A program made the translations under genes and the position numbers. Shown piece after piece: positions 1-10,151 of a DNA stretch of 37,131 nt. The first letter of the stretch is position 1. Every line of letters begins with the position of its first letter. The notes beneath the pieces are model-generated. The model searched no databases, was not told where the DNA came from, and saw only the letters and a program-made list of their open reading frames with translations. Source of the DNA: Hymenopellis radicata (lineage: Eukaryota; Basidiomycota; Agaricomycetes; Agaricales; Physalacriaceae); NCBI GenBank assembly GCA_015501595.1, contig JADNRX010000511.1:1-37131 (forward strand), in the 5' to 3' direction.

Positions 1-928
1 CTCTGGATTAGTACAGCGGAACGAGATTAGCCTTATAACGTACTGATATGTCAATGGCGCTGATGGTGAGATTTCAATCGCATGGGTCACTCTCATAACA
101 CCGCTTCCCTTTGACATGTCACCGCGTGCCAGTGGGAGCGATTCGACGACGTGTCGTTGAAGATACAACGTGGGCGTGAGTGGTCCAGTAATTGTGAGCG
201 TCCTCTGGTCGGGAGACAAAACTGACACGAGCTTGACCATGCCTTGGTCCATGTGAACGCCGTGCGTCGCAAAGCCCAGATTCATGAACGACACTTCTTT
301 TAGAGTTAGAATAAAGGTTATAGGAAAAGGAGGACAAGCGGGGTCGTACCGGAGACACTAGTGGCGGTCGAAGGCAGCGTCACGGGAAGGGTGAATACTT
401 GAGCATAGTTCACGGTCGCGGGCAATCCTGTATATGTCGGACGAGGTTGCAACAGGTATGGCGGACCGTCAAACTCCATCCTGAAAAGTGGTTCACGTTA
501 TGAGAATACGAGCCAGTGTAAAAGTACCTATATTCGGTCGGGTACTTTGTCGTCGTCGCGTCGTCGTTGGGATTGGAGCCGGCTATAAGAGAGTCAAGGA
601 AGAAGTTCGTATTCGTGTGCAAGTGAGACGTACCCAGCCTTATTGGCCCATTGGGAGTCAAGCTGGCAGAAGAATAGTATGTGCGGGCAATATTGGTAAC
701 AGAATCGGAAACAGTGAAACCGCCACAGATCATGACCTCTCGTTCTCTGGCCGCAGCTTCGTCACATCGAACGCGACACATCGTGCCACACTGATGACGG
801 ACTCTCAACTTGAACAGGGAAAAGGCGTTGTCAGAAGCATCGTGGTCAACACCATGGTCGAGTAAGACTCGCTCAATCAAGATGGGTAAAGCATCGGGAG
901 GCGACCTTGCCAGTGAGTGCATTAACAC
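1..928 (-). pseudogene. Glyoxal/galactose oxidase-like gene, decayed 3' part, running off the left edge
   Basis: Reading the minus strand and removing three short introns (583-633, 481-527 and 297-349) gives a continuous frame that matches the C-terminal half of AA5 copper-radical oxidases. Visible segments are ARTYYSSASLTPNG, AGSNPNDD, KYPTEYR, PRPTYTGLP, FTLPVTLPSTATSVS, NLGFATHGVHMDQ and LTITGPLTP, which fit the end of the propeller and the DUF1929 beta-sandwich. The family normally has a Tyr-His copper-ligand pair in the R-x-YHS motif; here the motif reads RTYYSS, so the histidine appears lost. The usual PGP-containing final strand is also absent. Upstream of about position 730 the frame no longer resembles the family and most of the catalytic propeller is missing, so this is probably a truncated pseudogene. 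The 3' end lies at or beyond the window edge. Family assignment is fairly secure; inactivity is inferred. Confidence 0.6.
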
Positions 929-1262
929 CGCTCTTTTTTGAGCATCGCTTAACTTGAAGCCCGGAAGCCACTGATATTCAGAAAAGCTGAAATCTGCTAA
1001 TACTTATTTCAATACAAGACAGCGACGGGAAGAAGTCGACGGACGGCCGGATTGTATCCTGTTGTCGCCAGCATCGTTCGGTCTCTTGTGAGTCAAAGGA
1101 TGGCGTGTGGAGCGGTTCTCCTCGATATCCATAGATGTCATGTCGTGTCGTCAGTCGAAAGAACGCGCCGCAAGTGACGAAAACGTTCAGCAGGCCGGAT
1201 CATGGATGCGGCGAGATATTCCATAGCCAACATGAATCACGAACGAAAGCAGAGCAGTGACG
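929..1262. other. Intergenic stretch, no gene seen
   Basis: No convincing coding frame, RNA gene or repeat is visible between the oxidase remnant and the MITE. It may contain decayed 5' sequence of the oxidase gene, but no recognisable motif survives. Confidence 0.5.
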
Positions 1263-1270
1263 ACGCGTAC

Positions 1271-1712
1271 TAGGGTGGGGGAAATAAGTGGAGGTTTTTT
1301 ACCAAAACACTTATTTACATGTAAATTACAGTAAATTACCTGGTAAATTACATGGCCGGCCGAGGGTCAGATTTCGGGTGGTAATTTACCTGTCACGTGC
1401 ACCCGCCCGGGGCCGCCACCAACCCATTTTCGGACATATATCAGTGTCGGCACAAGCCCGACTAGTTGAGGGAGGTGGCTGTAGTGCCCTAAGGCCAACC
1501 AGTGGCCTGGGATGACTCAGAGAGCTGTTTTAACAGCATTTTGTGAAGAAATTTTGTGAACTTTTGGAAGGAAATTTGCGCGGCAAAAGGTGTCACGTGA
1601 TCAGCACGTGCGAGGTAAATTACCTGGTAAATAAGTAAATTACATGGCCTCTGGCGGGCTGCTGGTAATTTACTGGTAAATAACTGAGCTCGGACTTATT
1701 TCCCCCACCCTA
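1271..1712. mobile_element. 442-bp MITE with 19-bp terminal inverted repeats and 8-bp target site duplication
   Basis: The ends are perfect 19-bp inverted repeats: TAGGGTGGGGGAAATAAGT at 1271-1289 and its complement at 1694-1712. The element is flanked by the 8-bp direct repeat ACGCGTAC (1263-1270 and 1713-1720). An 8-bp duplication is typical of hAT-type transposons. Subterminal GTAAATTAC-type 9-mers recur in both arms: 1321-1329, 1331-1339, 1343-1351 and, inverted, 1381-1389 on the left; 1615-1623, 1635-1643 and, inverted, 1665-1673 on the right. Such clusters resemble transposase-binding subterminal repeats. There is no coding capacity, so it is non-autonomous. The perfect repeats and target duplication suggest recent insertion. 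Confidence 0.85.
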
Positions 1713-1964
1713 ACGCGTACAGCTTTTGCAGTGATGGGCATCATGTGCTGCACGTGCATATATAATCACGTGTTAAACGTGGCAAGAGAATCACGTTTTT
1801 TGGCGGGCTCCTTATATTTCGTAGACACTAACCTAAAGGTTTGTGAATAACCTTTCCACGTTCGACGAAAATACAAGGCCCCGAAGGACAATAGCATTCG
1901 GACTGGAGGATACTAATACAACACGGACTATTGGATTTTTGCTGTAGCAATACTCAGGAATCAG

Positions 1965-2100
1965 GAAGGTAATGGCTCATTGATGAGTACAGTATCTCCT
2001 CGCGCCGACTCTTGTTTTTTGATTACAGGCTGAGGCAGGGTTCTAACACGCGGTCAAGACCGGCAGAATCACTGGATATGGACATGGCGAGTTTGGTGGT
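1965..2100. repeat. Composite copy of sequences that flank the F-box-like genes
   Basis: Positions about 1965-2045 closely match 11520-11612, which lies just upstream of the F-box-like pseudogene. Both contain ATTGATGAGTACAGTA and CGCGCCGACTCTTGTTTTTT. Immediately after, about 2064-2095 matches 13467-13498, the 3' tail of the second F-box-like gene (shared TCACTGG, TATGGACAT and GCGAGT). No F-box coding sequence lies between the two matches, so the block juxtaposes an upstream flank and a downstream tail of the same family. Confidence 0.55.
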
Positions 2101-2793
2101 ATCCTTGTCAAATAATTCAGCCTTGCACTTGGCATAAATCACACTTTTTTGCACTCACTTTTGTTGGATTATTTTCACTTTTGAGGGAAGTGCGTAGCTC
2201 ACTTCATAAAGTGAGCACTGCACTTTTCTAAGTGTGTTCCCACTTCACCCAGTGAGCAGTTGCTGACCCGGGTCCTGACCTGAGAGGCGGGTTAGGGCGG
2301 GCAAGGCCGCCACGAGCTGTGACAGTGACAGTGAGATAATACGCACGTGGGGGCTGTCTGTTGTGGCGTTAGACGCCGTCTTCCTCATTATGCTGTCAAA
2401 AACGCTGTCTGGGCTGCATTGTTACAGGCGTCTACGCAAATAATAGGCTGTGTTTGTATATCAGACAAAGAGAGGCAGGACAATGGCGGTCTGCCTCTGA
2501 GACAACGGTGTGAGTGTAAGCTCAGTTCCTGCATGACTGTCGAAAATAAACTTACAACCTTATGGCAGTCTGAATAATTACGCGCGTCCACATTGGGATA
2601 TCAACGCCTACTGTTTTTCTTATTCCCATTACTCAGAAATAACATCCTGTCTGCGCTATACCTTGAACACCGGTATACAACTATATCAATAATGAGCTGT
2701 CGCTCTATTTGTGCGCTCTGTTTGTCCTTCAGCCTCAGAAAAAGGTATTTAAGCCCGCTTTCTCTCCCTGCCTTCATCATCTACTCCTTCGTG
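2101..2793. other. Intergenic region with AGTG/CACT-rich block and hairpin
   Basis: Between about 2120 and 2250 the sequence is dense in CACTT/AAGTG words and contains a perfect hairpin GCTCACTT-CATA-AAGTGAGC at 2197-2216. A related AGTGAG-rich block lies at 9950-10090. The rest (2260-2793) shows small unsupported reading frames only; it should include the promoter of the gene starting at 2794, and AT-rich GGTATTTAAGC at about 2744 is the nearest core-promoter candidate. Confidence 0.45.
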
Positions 2794-5700
2794 ATGCCTC
2801 TCTTCGACCTCACCCTTCTTGGAGGCTGTAACAAGCCCAACTGCCCTCAAGCATGCGGATTTGCCTTTGTCAACGACAAAATACCAGAGAACTATCTACC
2901 AACGGATCCTTGTGGCGTTTGCGGCTGTCCAATCGGTGCTCATATTCGGCGGGTAAGATTAACTGTTTTACTTCAGCCTAACAGTAGTCAACTGAGCTTA
3001 ACATTTAGGCGCCCGAACAACCAAAAGTCGACACGGAGGCCAAGGGTCAGCAGTCTCAGTCACCTCCCTCAACGGAAGCGCGTCAGGTATAGTTACACCT
3101 TATTCATCTCAAGACTCCTCTGATCAGTATGCTACTAGAAAACCCAATCGAACAAGGTTGACAGCACTGCATTTGCAGGCACTACACGGGACAGTCTATT
3201 TGCCTCACGTCCGGGAGGCGATCAGGATCCAAAACCTGCACATCATCCACCGGGCGCCTGGAAGAAAGCGCCGCCCACTGAGGCCTTTCGAGACGCGTCA
3301 AAAGCTCGGAACGATAAGCGCCACAAGGCGGCTGTCAGTCAAGGACTTGGCGGGGCCTTGAAGTTTGACCCCTCTGAGAAGGTATGAAGTTCTTCTTTGC
3401 ACATCCTAACGCCGTATTTGAACACCTTGTAGATTATCGTGGATAAACTCGCGAACAAGACAGGTCGTCCAGGACCAAAGAAGAAACCTGCAGAGGAAGA
3501 AGACACCAGACCTAGGATTGTGACAGTAAATCCTGATTCCGGAAACACAAGCCGCTCATCGTGAGGAGGTTCGCCGCCCTTCTCGGCAGAGGTATTTGTC
3601 TTTCCCTCAAGTTGTTAACATAATTTGTAACCTTTAAACTTAGGTTTGAGATCCTTCAGCGCCCAGGAAACGACTACGTTCGGGAGGTTCAGATCAACAT
3701 CACCGACCTGGACAATGCAGAGGCCTTCACTGCCGCCGTGTACGAAAAGTTTGCCAAGGTCTGGCCCGCCGAACATTCTACAAATCCCAAGGAGCTTTTC
3801 CACACCATGGATGTCATACAGCCCGAAAGTCGAGGCATGGCATCAATGTTGATGGTGAACACCTGGGTTCAGGATGACAGAGCTTGCTTTCGAACGATTC
3901 GAGGGTAAGTCATCTCATCTGGAATATGATTCTCAACTAACAACTTCAACACAGATCAAACTCGCGCCACCATCCGTCTAGCATGAACGATAAAGAGGTC
4001 AAGTGCCCGGTCTACGTCTGTTTGACAGAGGCACACAAAGACCTCCCGGTTACAGAGCCTAAACTCTCTGCCCCGAAGAACAACAGTTCTTCATCGAAAA
4101 AGGTGATTATTCAGTTGTTTTTCAAGTTATAAGCTTACCTCTCCATAGTCAAAAGACGCATCAAGCTTCAAAGACACTAAAACATCAGGAGAAGACTACA
4201 GAGCCGGCCTCTGTCTCCGAAGATGAGTCGAAAAAGCCTTCCTCTCCGCAGACCAGAAGTACCTCAAAAGTAAGCTGTTTATCATCCAGCTACGAATATC
4301 GACTTACTGTGCCTTAGCGCAAGGCCACGGAGCCCCTCCGCGAGTCTAAGCCAAAGTGCCAAAGGAAGGAGACTGTTGAGATCTCTGACGATGAGGATAT
4401 TGAGATGAGATCTTCGGAAAGTGCATCTGGCCCTCAAAAGGCAAGTGCAATTACTTCTACAGCTAGTCCAGACCTAATTTCTTTCTCCAAAGGTTTTATC
4501 TATTCCTCATTCTGTCCTAGTCGCGAAAAGACTGGCGGCCAACACTGGATCCTTGGCGGACAGTCCTTGCTATTCTGCTGGTTACGCAGGACGCGGTCAA
4601 TGGGTTTGTGCGCCTGTTTATTTTCGAGAACTTCTTTCTTACTTCCTTTAAACAGTCAACATTAATCCTATCTTCGCCCTACGACCTTCTCTCAAACGTA
4701 GTTGGTCACTCTAACGCGTTGCTGTCCAATTTGCGGAACACATCTCTCGGCACGGATGCCAATTTGGCTGCAGAGCTGATGTACAGCTATCGCCCTCAGA
4801 CTGAGGCCTTCGCACACTTTACGGAGCTCGCTGCATGGCTGGATAGCGCGCCTCTGGGGTACGACTTTCAGCCGGAGCAGAACCCCGCCTTCGTGAAAAA
4901 GTTCAAGTTGGGTCCACACGGCATGACCTTAGCGATCGAGGCTCTCTTATCCCTCTCCTCCCTTGTTCAACAAATATCGTCAAAGCCCGGTCTCTCAATC
5001 AATGCATACGACGAACTTCGCATCGTTCATGAAGAACTTACCGATTTCGGGGAGGCTGTTACACGACTATTCCAATTCTTCTTCCAAACGGTGGAGCCTC
5101 GTTTCTGGTATCCAAAGACAGGTCTTCGACAGTTGGAGGCTGTTATCGCTCTTAACCGGCCTCTGTTGGAGGAACACGCGGTTCGTTGTATTTTTAGCAG
5201 TATTTGTTTTCGCTAACACTGAAATGTAGCCTGGTGCTGCTCCTCTGTCCTCCATACACCAAGGTCTTTCGAGGCTACGCAGTCTGCTCCGGGAAGACAG
5301 TACCACTGAAGACATCCTTCGCGCTCATATTCGCACCTGCTTTGGCCACGCTGAGGATCCTGCGTACATGGAGATCAGCCTTATTTCGCGAGGGCCATTC
5401 GGCCTGGATCTTCTGATTGAAATGATTCGGGAATACGTGCAGGACCGGGAGATCCACTGCAACTATGACGGGTGTTTAGCAGTGCTTGGAAAGCTTGCTC
5501 TAGCTGTGGCTTGGAAGACGTTCCAGTTTTTATCGGTACGAGAACTGAATACTTTGTCTCCTTCATCCTCTCACTGTTCTTCCAGAGACCCAAATGCTAC
5601 AATCAACCATCTAAGCGCGAAGACTGGAAAAGAAACCCCGCGTTCGTGTTACCCCCTGCTATCACACCTTCCTGGACTCACTTGTTTCCTCAGCACTGGA

Positions 5701-6256
5701 AATGACCAACCAGCGGGGAGCGAATTGGATGAAGGTGCGCTCTTCATCATGACCTCTTGCACATTCATAGAGCTGCATTCTTAGATCTACCGCCTGCTCC
5801 GGACTCTCCAGACTCTGAATGGTACACGGCCCTCATTATCCCAGACATCTCTTGTCGTGCAGCTTTCAGCTTCCAACCCGAACACCCTAGCTTCATGCCA
5901 GGACCACAACAACAACAGGCCTTTGTTGCAGTAGATCCTCGCCTGGAGAAAGCTGCCGCGTTCGCTCAGGAGAAACTGTCCTGGACATCACTTCTGAACC
6001 GGCTGCGCACGGAATTTCCTCACCCCCTCCTATCTATCCGAAAACGTTTCGAGGATCAGATTAAGGGAGAGCCGGATCGCAGAAAGCAGTACTTGGCAGC
6101 TCAATTGGTAAGTCTCCCGAGGCGATTCTGACTCGAAGAAGTCCATTAACAATCCAATAGGCATATCATCCTGACAAGAATCAAGTTGCTGGAGAAATTT
6201 GGATTCAAATCGTCACACAATTGAACTGTGCTATCAATAAGGCCTATGGCCAGTAG
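2794..6256 (+). CDS. Large 14-exon hypothetical protein with Cys-rich N-terminus and C-terminal HPD (J-domain-like) motif
   Basis: Exons: 2794-2952, 3009-3086, 3139-3381, 3433-3591, 3644-3904, 3955-4102, 4156-4269, 4318-4440, 4493-4603, 4656-5180, 5230-5535, 5586-5734, 5785-6107 and 6161-6256, about 930 codons. Introns are 36-57 nt; one (4441-4492) is GC-AG. The N-terminus has paired cysteines (GGCNKPNCPQACGF, DPCGVCGCPIGAH), a possible metal site. A lysine/serine-rich acidic middle part (exons 6-8, VEISDDEDIEM) is probably disordered. Exons 10-11 encode a helical globular region. The C-terminus reads AYHPDKN then IVTQLNCAINKAYG, resembling the HPD loop and last helix of a J domain, oddly at the end of the protein. 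Three one-base frame breaks, at 3541-3542, 5682-5683 and 5815, each next to a short run, must be allowed for. An alternative without the 5536-5585 intron also stays open near 5600-5800. Function unknown; I infer one fungal-specific gene, possibly a pseudogene if the breaks are real. Confidence 0.6.
4441..4492 (+). other. GC-AG intron
   Basis: The exon ending CCTCAAAAG is followed by GCAAGT and the intron ends CTCCAAAG. The reading phase is preserved across it (phase 0 on both sides). GC donors normally need otherwise strong consensus, which AAG-GCAAGT provides. Confidence 0.55.
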
Positions 6257-6321
6257 ATTCTTGTAACTAGTGATTTTCTTGTGCATTACAATAAGCCGAA
6301 TGGCTATAAAATTGTTCTACC

Positions 6322-7286
6322 ATGTCTAACTTCATCGGGGAAAGACCCCATCTTCACCAAGGAGCTTTTCCCCATCCGCGTTACCTGAATGCCCTTTCCA
6401 GTCGGATTGACGATATCTCTGGAGCTGCTGCTGCTTTGTCTGGTTACCAGTGCAAGCCCCCTGAGTGAGACTGTCAGACGTCTGAAGGACATAGCTGAGT
6501 GATAGCATTTCACCCTCGCCCTTCCGCGCGCCGCCCTCCCGCAGGCTATTACCGCTCTCGACGCGTCTGCGTACAACGCCAAAGACTACAAGTGTCCAGT
6601 TTGCGACCGGGTGCAAGAGAACCACCGGACGTCGTCTCAACACGCACACGCAGAAACGGACCAGACAAAGGACGGCGGTCCAAGGGCGTCCGTCTCGAGG
6701 ATCTTGACCGGTATAACCAGGGCTCGTGCGAGGACAGTCGGAAGACTATGTTTCGGGACACGGTGAAGGATTTCTGTCTGCTCGTTGTTTATGACCCCCT
6801 TATGACTTACTACCTGCCGTCTACTCTCGTGTTTCGTACTCATTCAGGATATCCTGCTGTCTTCTATCGTCTTTTATGTATTCATAATGTCTGTGCGCCG
6901 TCCATAATGAACGCCGTTCTTGCCTCTCAGTCGTCGTGGACGTAAAACTATTTTCATCTTCCAGTCTTGCCCACAACCATCTTGAATTAAATTTACTGAC
7001 GGCACTATGTCTGACCAGACAAATGCCGACGAGGCGGGCACAAACGTACAGACGGGCGTCACCCTTACTGTCGCGGCCGTTTTCCAGATCCAGTTCATTC
7101 GGGCTAGGTGTGGTCTCAACATCGAACCAGCTTGAGAAATCTGAGCTGTTTCTAGATCCACCCCCAATACACGTATCGAACAACTGTGGGAGTCGGTGCA
7201 ACCGCCCTCAGGAGACTCGGAGCCTCACGTTGAAGAGCAGACACAGCCGCACGAAGGAGCCTCCTCAGATAGCACTCAACCTTGAA
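6322..7286 (+). CDS. Weakly supported multi-exon hypothetical protein
   Basis: Several plausible coding blocks lie in order on the plus strand. They are an ATG at 6322 opening MSNFIGERPHLHQGAF; a block from 6545 to about 6762 containing ITALDASAYNAKDYKCPVCD (with a CPVC pair); a block from 7007 to 7107 (MSDQTNADEAGTNVQTG); and a last block from 7156 to 7286 ending in an acidic, glutamine-rich tail. The last intron, 7108-7155, is clean in phase and borders. I could not join the first two blocks in phase, and the segment 6763-7006 is unclear (one frame there gives a hydrophobic stretch DILLSSIVFYVFIMS). No family is recognised. It could also be a decayed gene. Confidence 0.3.
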
Positions 7287-7473
7287 CACGTTAGTCACCC
7301 TTGCTCTGAGAATCATAATTTAACCTGACCCCCTCTAGTTCCCGTCCACTCCCAGCTTACCCCAGTACAGTAGAATCTGTGCTCAGATGTAAATTCTTGT
7401 TACCGTAATCACAAAGTTTCGGAGATAAGATCGGAGCTATTAAAATCAGTCTTGCTCTTCACCGTCAACCGCC

Positions 7474-9305
7474 ATGGTGGAACGCGACAATATCCAACAA
7501 TTTCTATCATACTGCCACGGACTATGCAACGAGTCTCGTTTTATCATCGCCTCCTTCCCCAATGCAGAGATACCAGCAGTGGAAAAGGTGGCACATCAAC
7601 TCTATGCCGTTCGAACCATTATCCATGGCTTGGACGACCCCTACCTCAGCGAAGCCCAAGTTGAGGCTATGCTAGATCAAGTTGATGACCTCCTGCGGCA
7701 GTTGGAGGATTTCCTGGAGACACCGCCGCCGCCCGTATCCCAAGGCCTGCCTCGCGTTTATACAGGACGCCCTGGGCGCCCTGCCTACCAGTTGGATATG
7801 GAGAGGGCGTGCCTGCTCCATGACTTAGGGAATACATGGGAGGATATAGCTGGGGTCTATGGTGTGAATCGCCAAACCCTTTACAATCATATGGCCCAGC
7901 ATGGGATTTCACCCGCACGAAAAATGTTCACGGATATTCAGGATGAGGAACTCGATGAAGCAGTGGCGGAGATTTCCATGAAGCATCCCTTCATCGGCTC
8001 TGCAATCGTTCAAGGCCATCTGGAAACGATTGGAATCCATCTACCCCGAAAGAGAGTTCAAGAGAGCCTAAGGCGAGTGGATGCCATTGGAGTCCTAACA
8101 AGGTGTGTAACACTCTTATTTCAAGGTGAACGACTGATTGACTGTAGTACTGTACCGTTTCGACCGCATGTTCGCATAACGCGTCACGCGGCCGTCGGAA
8201 CCTAACTTAGAGCTAATGATAACGCGTAACGGGGCCTCATTTCAGGGCTGCATCGCCCAAAACGGCAATTTTTCGGGCCCGCCTGCGGCGGGACTTCCAA
8301 ATTGGGCCTTGTGCCTGAAAACGAACCTATTTCCTGTAAGTTCGCGGCATAACGCGTCACATGCCGCGAACTTACGGTCGAAACGGTACAGTATAGATGG
8401 GCGAATGTTACCAAGCGAAGGGTCTACAAGGTCCGAGGATCCAATGCACTCTGGCATCAAGATGGGCACGAGAAACTCAAACACTGGGGCTTCTGGGTGC
8501 ACGGCTGCGTTGATGGACATTCACGCCTAATCGTTTATATGGAGTGTCGATCAAACAAGCGCGCAGAGACCGTTCGTCAGTGTTTCCTTGCCGGAGTGGC
8601 ATTATTGGGATGGCCAAGTCGTGTTCGCGGGGACTTTGGGACAGAGAACAACGGCATTGAGAAGGACATGATTCTGCATTGGGGTGAAGCACACCACGCC
8701 TATCTACGAGGACGGTAAGTCATCATCCTGCTTGATGGCAAGGCTAACGGGCTGATAGATCAACCCATAATGTTCGGATTGAGCGTCTTTGGGTCGATGT
8801 TCAGAAGGACTCATTAGAGGCCTTTCGGCAGGTCTTTCTCTATATGGAACAGAACGGGCTGTTTGATAAGGAAAATGCTATCCATTGCCTCTGCATATTC
8901 CTAGTCTACCAACCTCGTATCCAGGCCTCCCTGAATCGTGCAAAACATGCGTGGAACCACCACAAGATTCGTACCGCTCGCAGCAAGACTCCCATTGCCA
9001 TGTATGAATTGAGTCGGGAGAAACTCATTATGCTTGGTGTCTGGACTGGGGATGTTGGTGATGACATCTCCTGCGTTGATGGATTCTACGGCGTTGAAGG
9101 AGCAGAACGTGAAGAGGAGGGCTTGGCTATGCCAAGGGTGGATCCAAATGATCCTAATTCAGCGCTGGCAGAAGACGAGGACATTGAATCTGCGCGTGAA
9201 GCCTTAGGTGATTTTGATTTTGAGGAGGAAGATGACAACTGGGGCATAGATGTTTATTGTAGAGCTGTAGTTCAACTGCACGCCCATGTCTGTAGTCTTA
9301 ATTAG
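7474..9305 (+). CDS. DDE integrase-type protein with N-terminal HTH (transposon-derived)
   Basis: Three exons (7474-8102, 8397-8714, 8759-9305) splice in phase to 497 aa. Residues about 1-90 are helical. Residues about 98-145 (GRPGRPAYQ, then TWEDIAGVYGVNRQTLYNHM) are a helix-turn-helix. The catalytic core follows, with WHQDGHEKL (Asp about 232), SRVRGDFGTEN (Asp about 289) and VRIERLWVDV (Glu about 324): a D-D-34-E arrangement of retroviral-integrase type. This matches the integrase core domain proteins present in multiple copies in Agaricomycetes. The C-terminus is acidic (DFDFEEEDDN). All three exons are open with no frame break and the acidic triad is intact, so the protein could be active or domesticated. 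No terminal inverted repeats were seen around the gene. Its first intron is 294 nt because of an inserted MITE (8150-8391). Confidence 0.8.
8150..8391. mobile_element. 242-bp TA-flanked MITE inside intron 1 of the integrase-type gene
   Basis: Perfect 17-bp terminal inverted repeats, CTGTACCGTTTCGACCG at 8150-8166 and its complement at 8375-8391, are flanked by TA on each side (8148-8149 and 8392-8393), as for Tc1/mariner-like elements. The right half contains a perfect 15-bp stem, GTAAGTTCGCGGCAT at 8336-8350 against 8361-8375, around a 10-nt loop. Removing the element plus one TA leaves a 50-nt intron (GTGTGT to GTAGTATAG), the size usual here. The 3' splice site (AG at 8395-8396) is immediately beside the insertion and survives. 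Confidence 0.85.
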
Positions 9306-10151
9306 GCATCTCAAACTGTTACCTGTGACTGAGTTGATGGCGGGATTCGGGCTACCCTTTTTGGAGCAGCGGCGATATCTAGGGTTAGGTCCTACCATGG
9401 CCTCTTCTTAGTCTGTTTTTGGTTGTCAACCCGATGTAGATGATGGGTATTCGGCGTTTACCGGCATCACGTGCTACCAAAATCGACGCGTAGCCAACCA
9501 ATTTACGCGTGACGTTGCTTTTCCTGGCCTCCTGGGAGCTTCTCAAGTTATAGGATTCAAGGTCTGCTCTTCGTAAAGGGATAAAGTTGTGCAGAAGATT
9601 CTCCAGCCTCTGTTTCCCTTCAAACCATACAACTATCAGATTGCGGGAGTATCTAAGCTCTTATACAGCTGGAACCTGATTGTGGTGACCCCACGAAGCC
9701 CTGGCCAAGATGTCAAAGACATGAGTGCATATGTACTGAACGAACGAGAATGAGGTTGTGGGCAGAGACGCTGATGTGGCTGTGCCCTGCTGTTCCCAAT
9801 CCGAATTTCCTTTTTCGTTCTTCCTTATTGGGACGAAGGTCCATCACCTACATGTCACGCGCGACTGAAATCAGACTAATATAAACGGAACTTGTTGCGG
9901 CTTTCTATTAGGCTGACTACGGGAGACTAGCCTCTTCTCACTTGCGGCTCACAAGGGAAAGTGGAATCTGACTTTACACTGAACCAGGAAAAGTCATTCC
10001 TCACTTTTAGAGAGTGAGAATGTACTTTTCCCGAAATTTTACAAAGTGTAGCAGAAATCCAGGCAAAAGTGAGAAAAAGTGAGTGTAATTGAATTATTAG
10101 ACAGTATATTGCCGATAGGCGAGTCTACTGTATTATCTGGTTTACAGGCAA
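9306..10151. other. Intergenic region with AGTGAG-rich block
   Basis: No gene is seen. From about 9950 to 10090 the sequence is rich in AGTGAG/CTCACT words, including the short palindromic CTCACTTTTAGAGAGTGAG. From about 10108 it becomes closely similar to 13490 onward, the 3' flank of the second F-box-like gene. Confidence 0.5.

Noticed and set aside
3158..3361. 67-codon plus-strand frame inside the 2794 gene
   Set aside because: An acceptor at 3137-3138 gives a different phase that continues the gene in the frame KTQSNKV to FDPSEK; the 67-codon frame is a shadow.
6821..7201. 126-codon minus-strand open frame
   Set aside because: It is the complement of plausible plus-strand exons and shows no family features.
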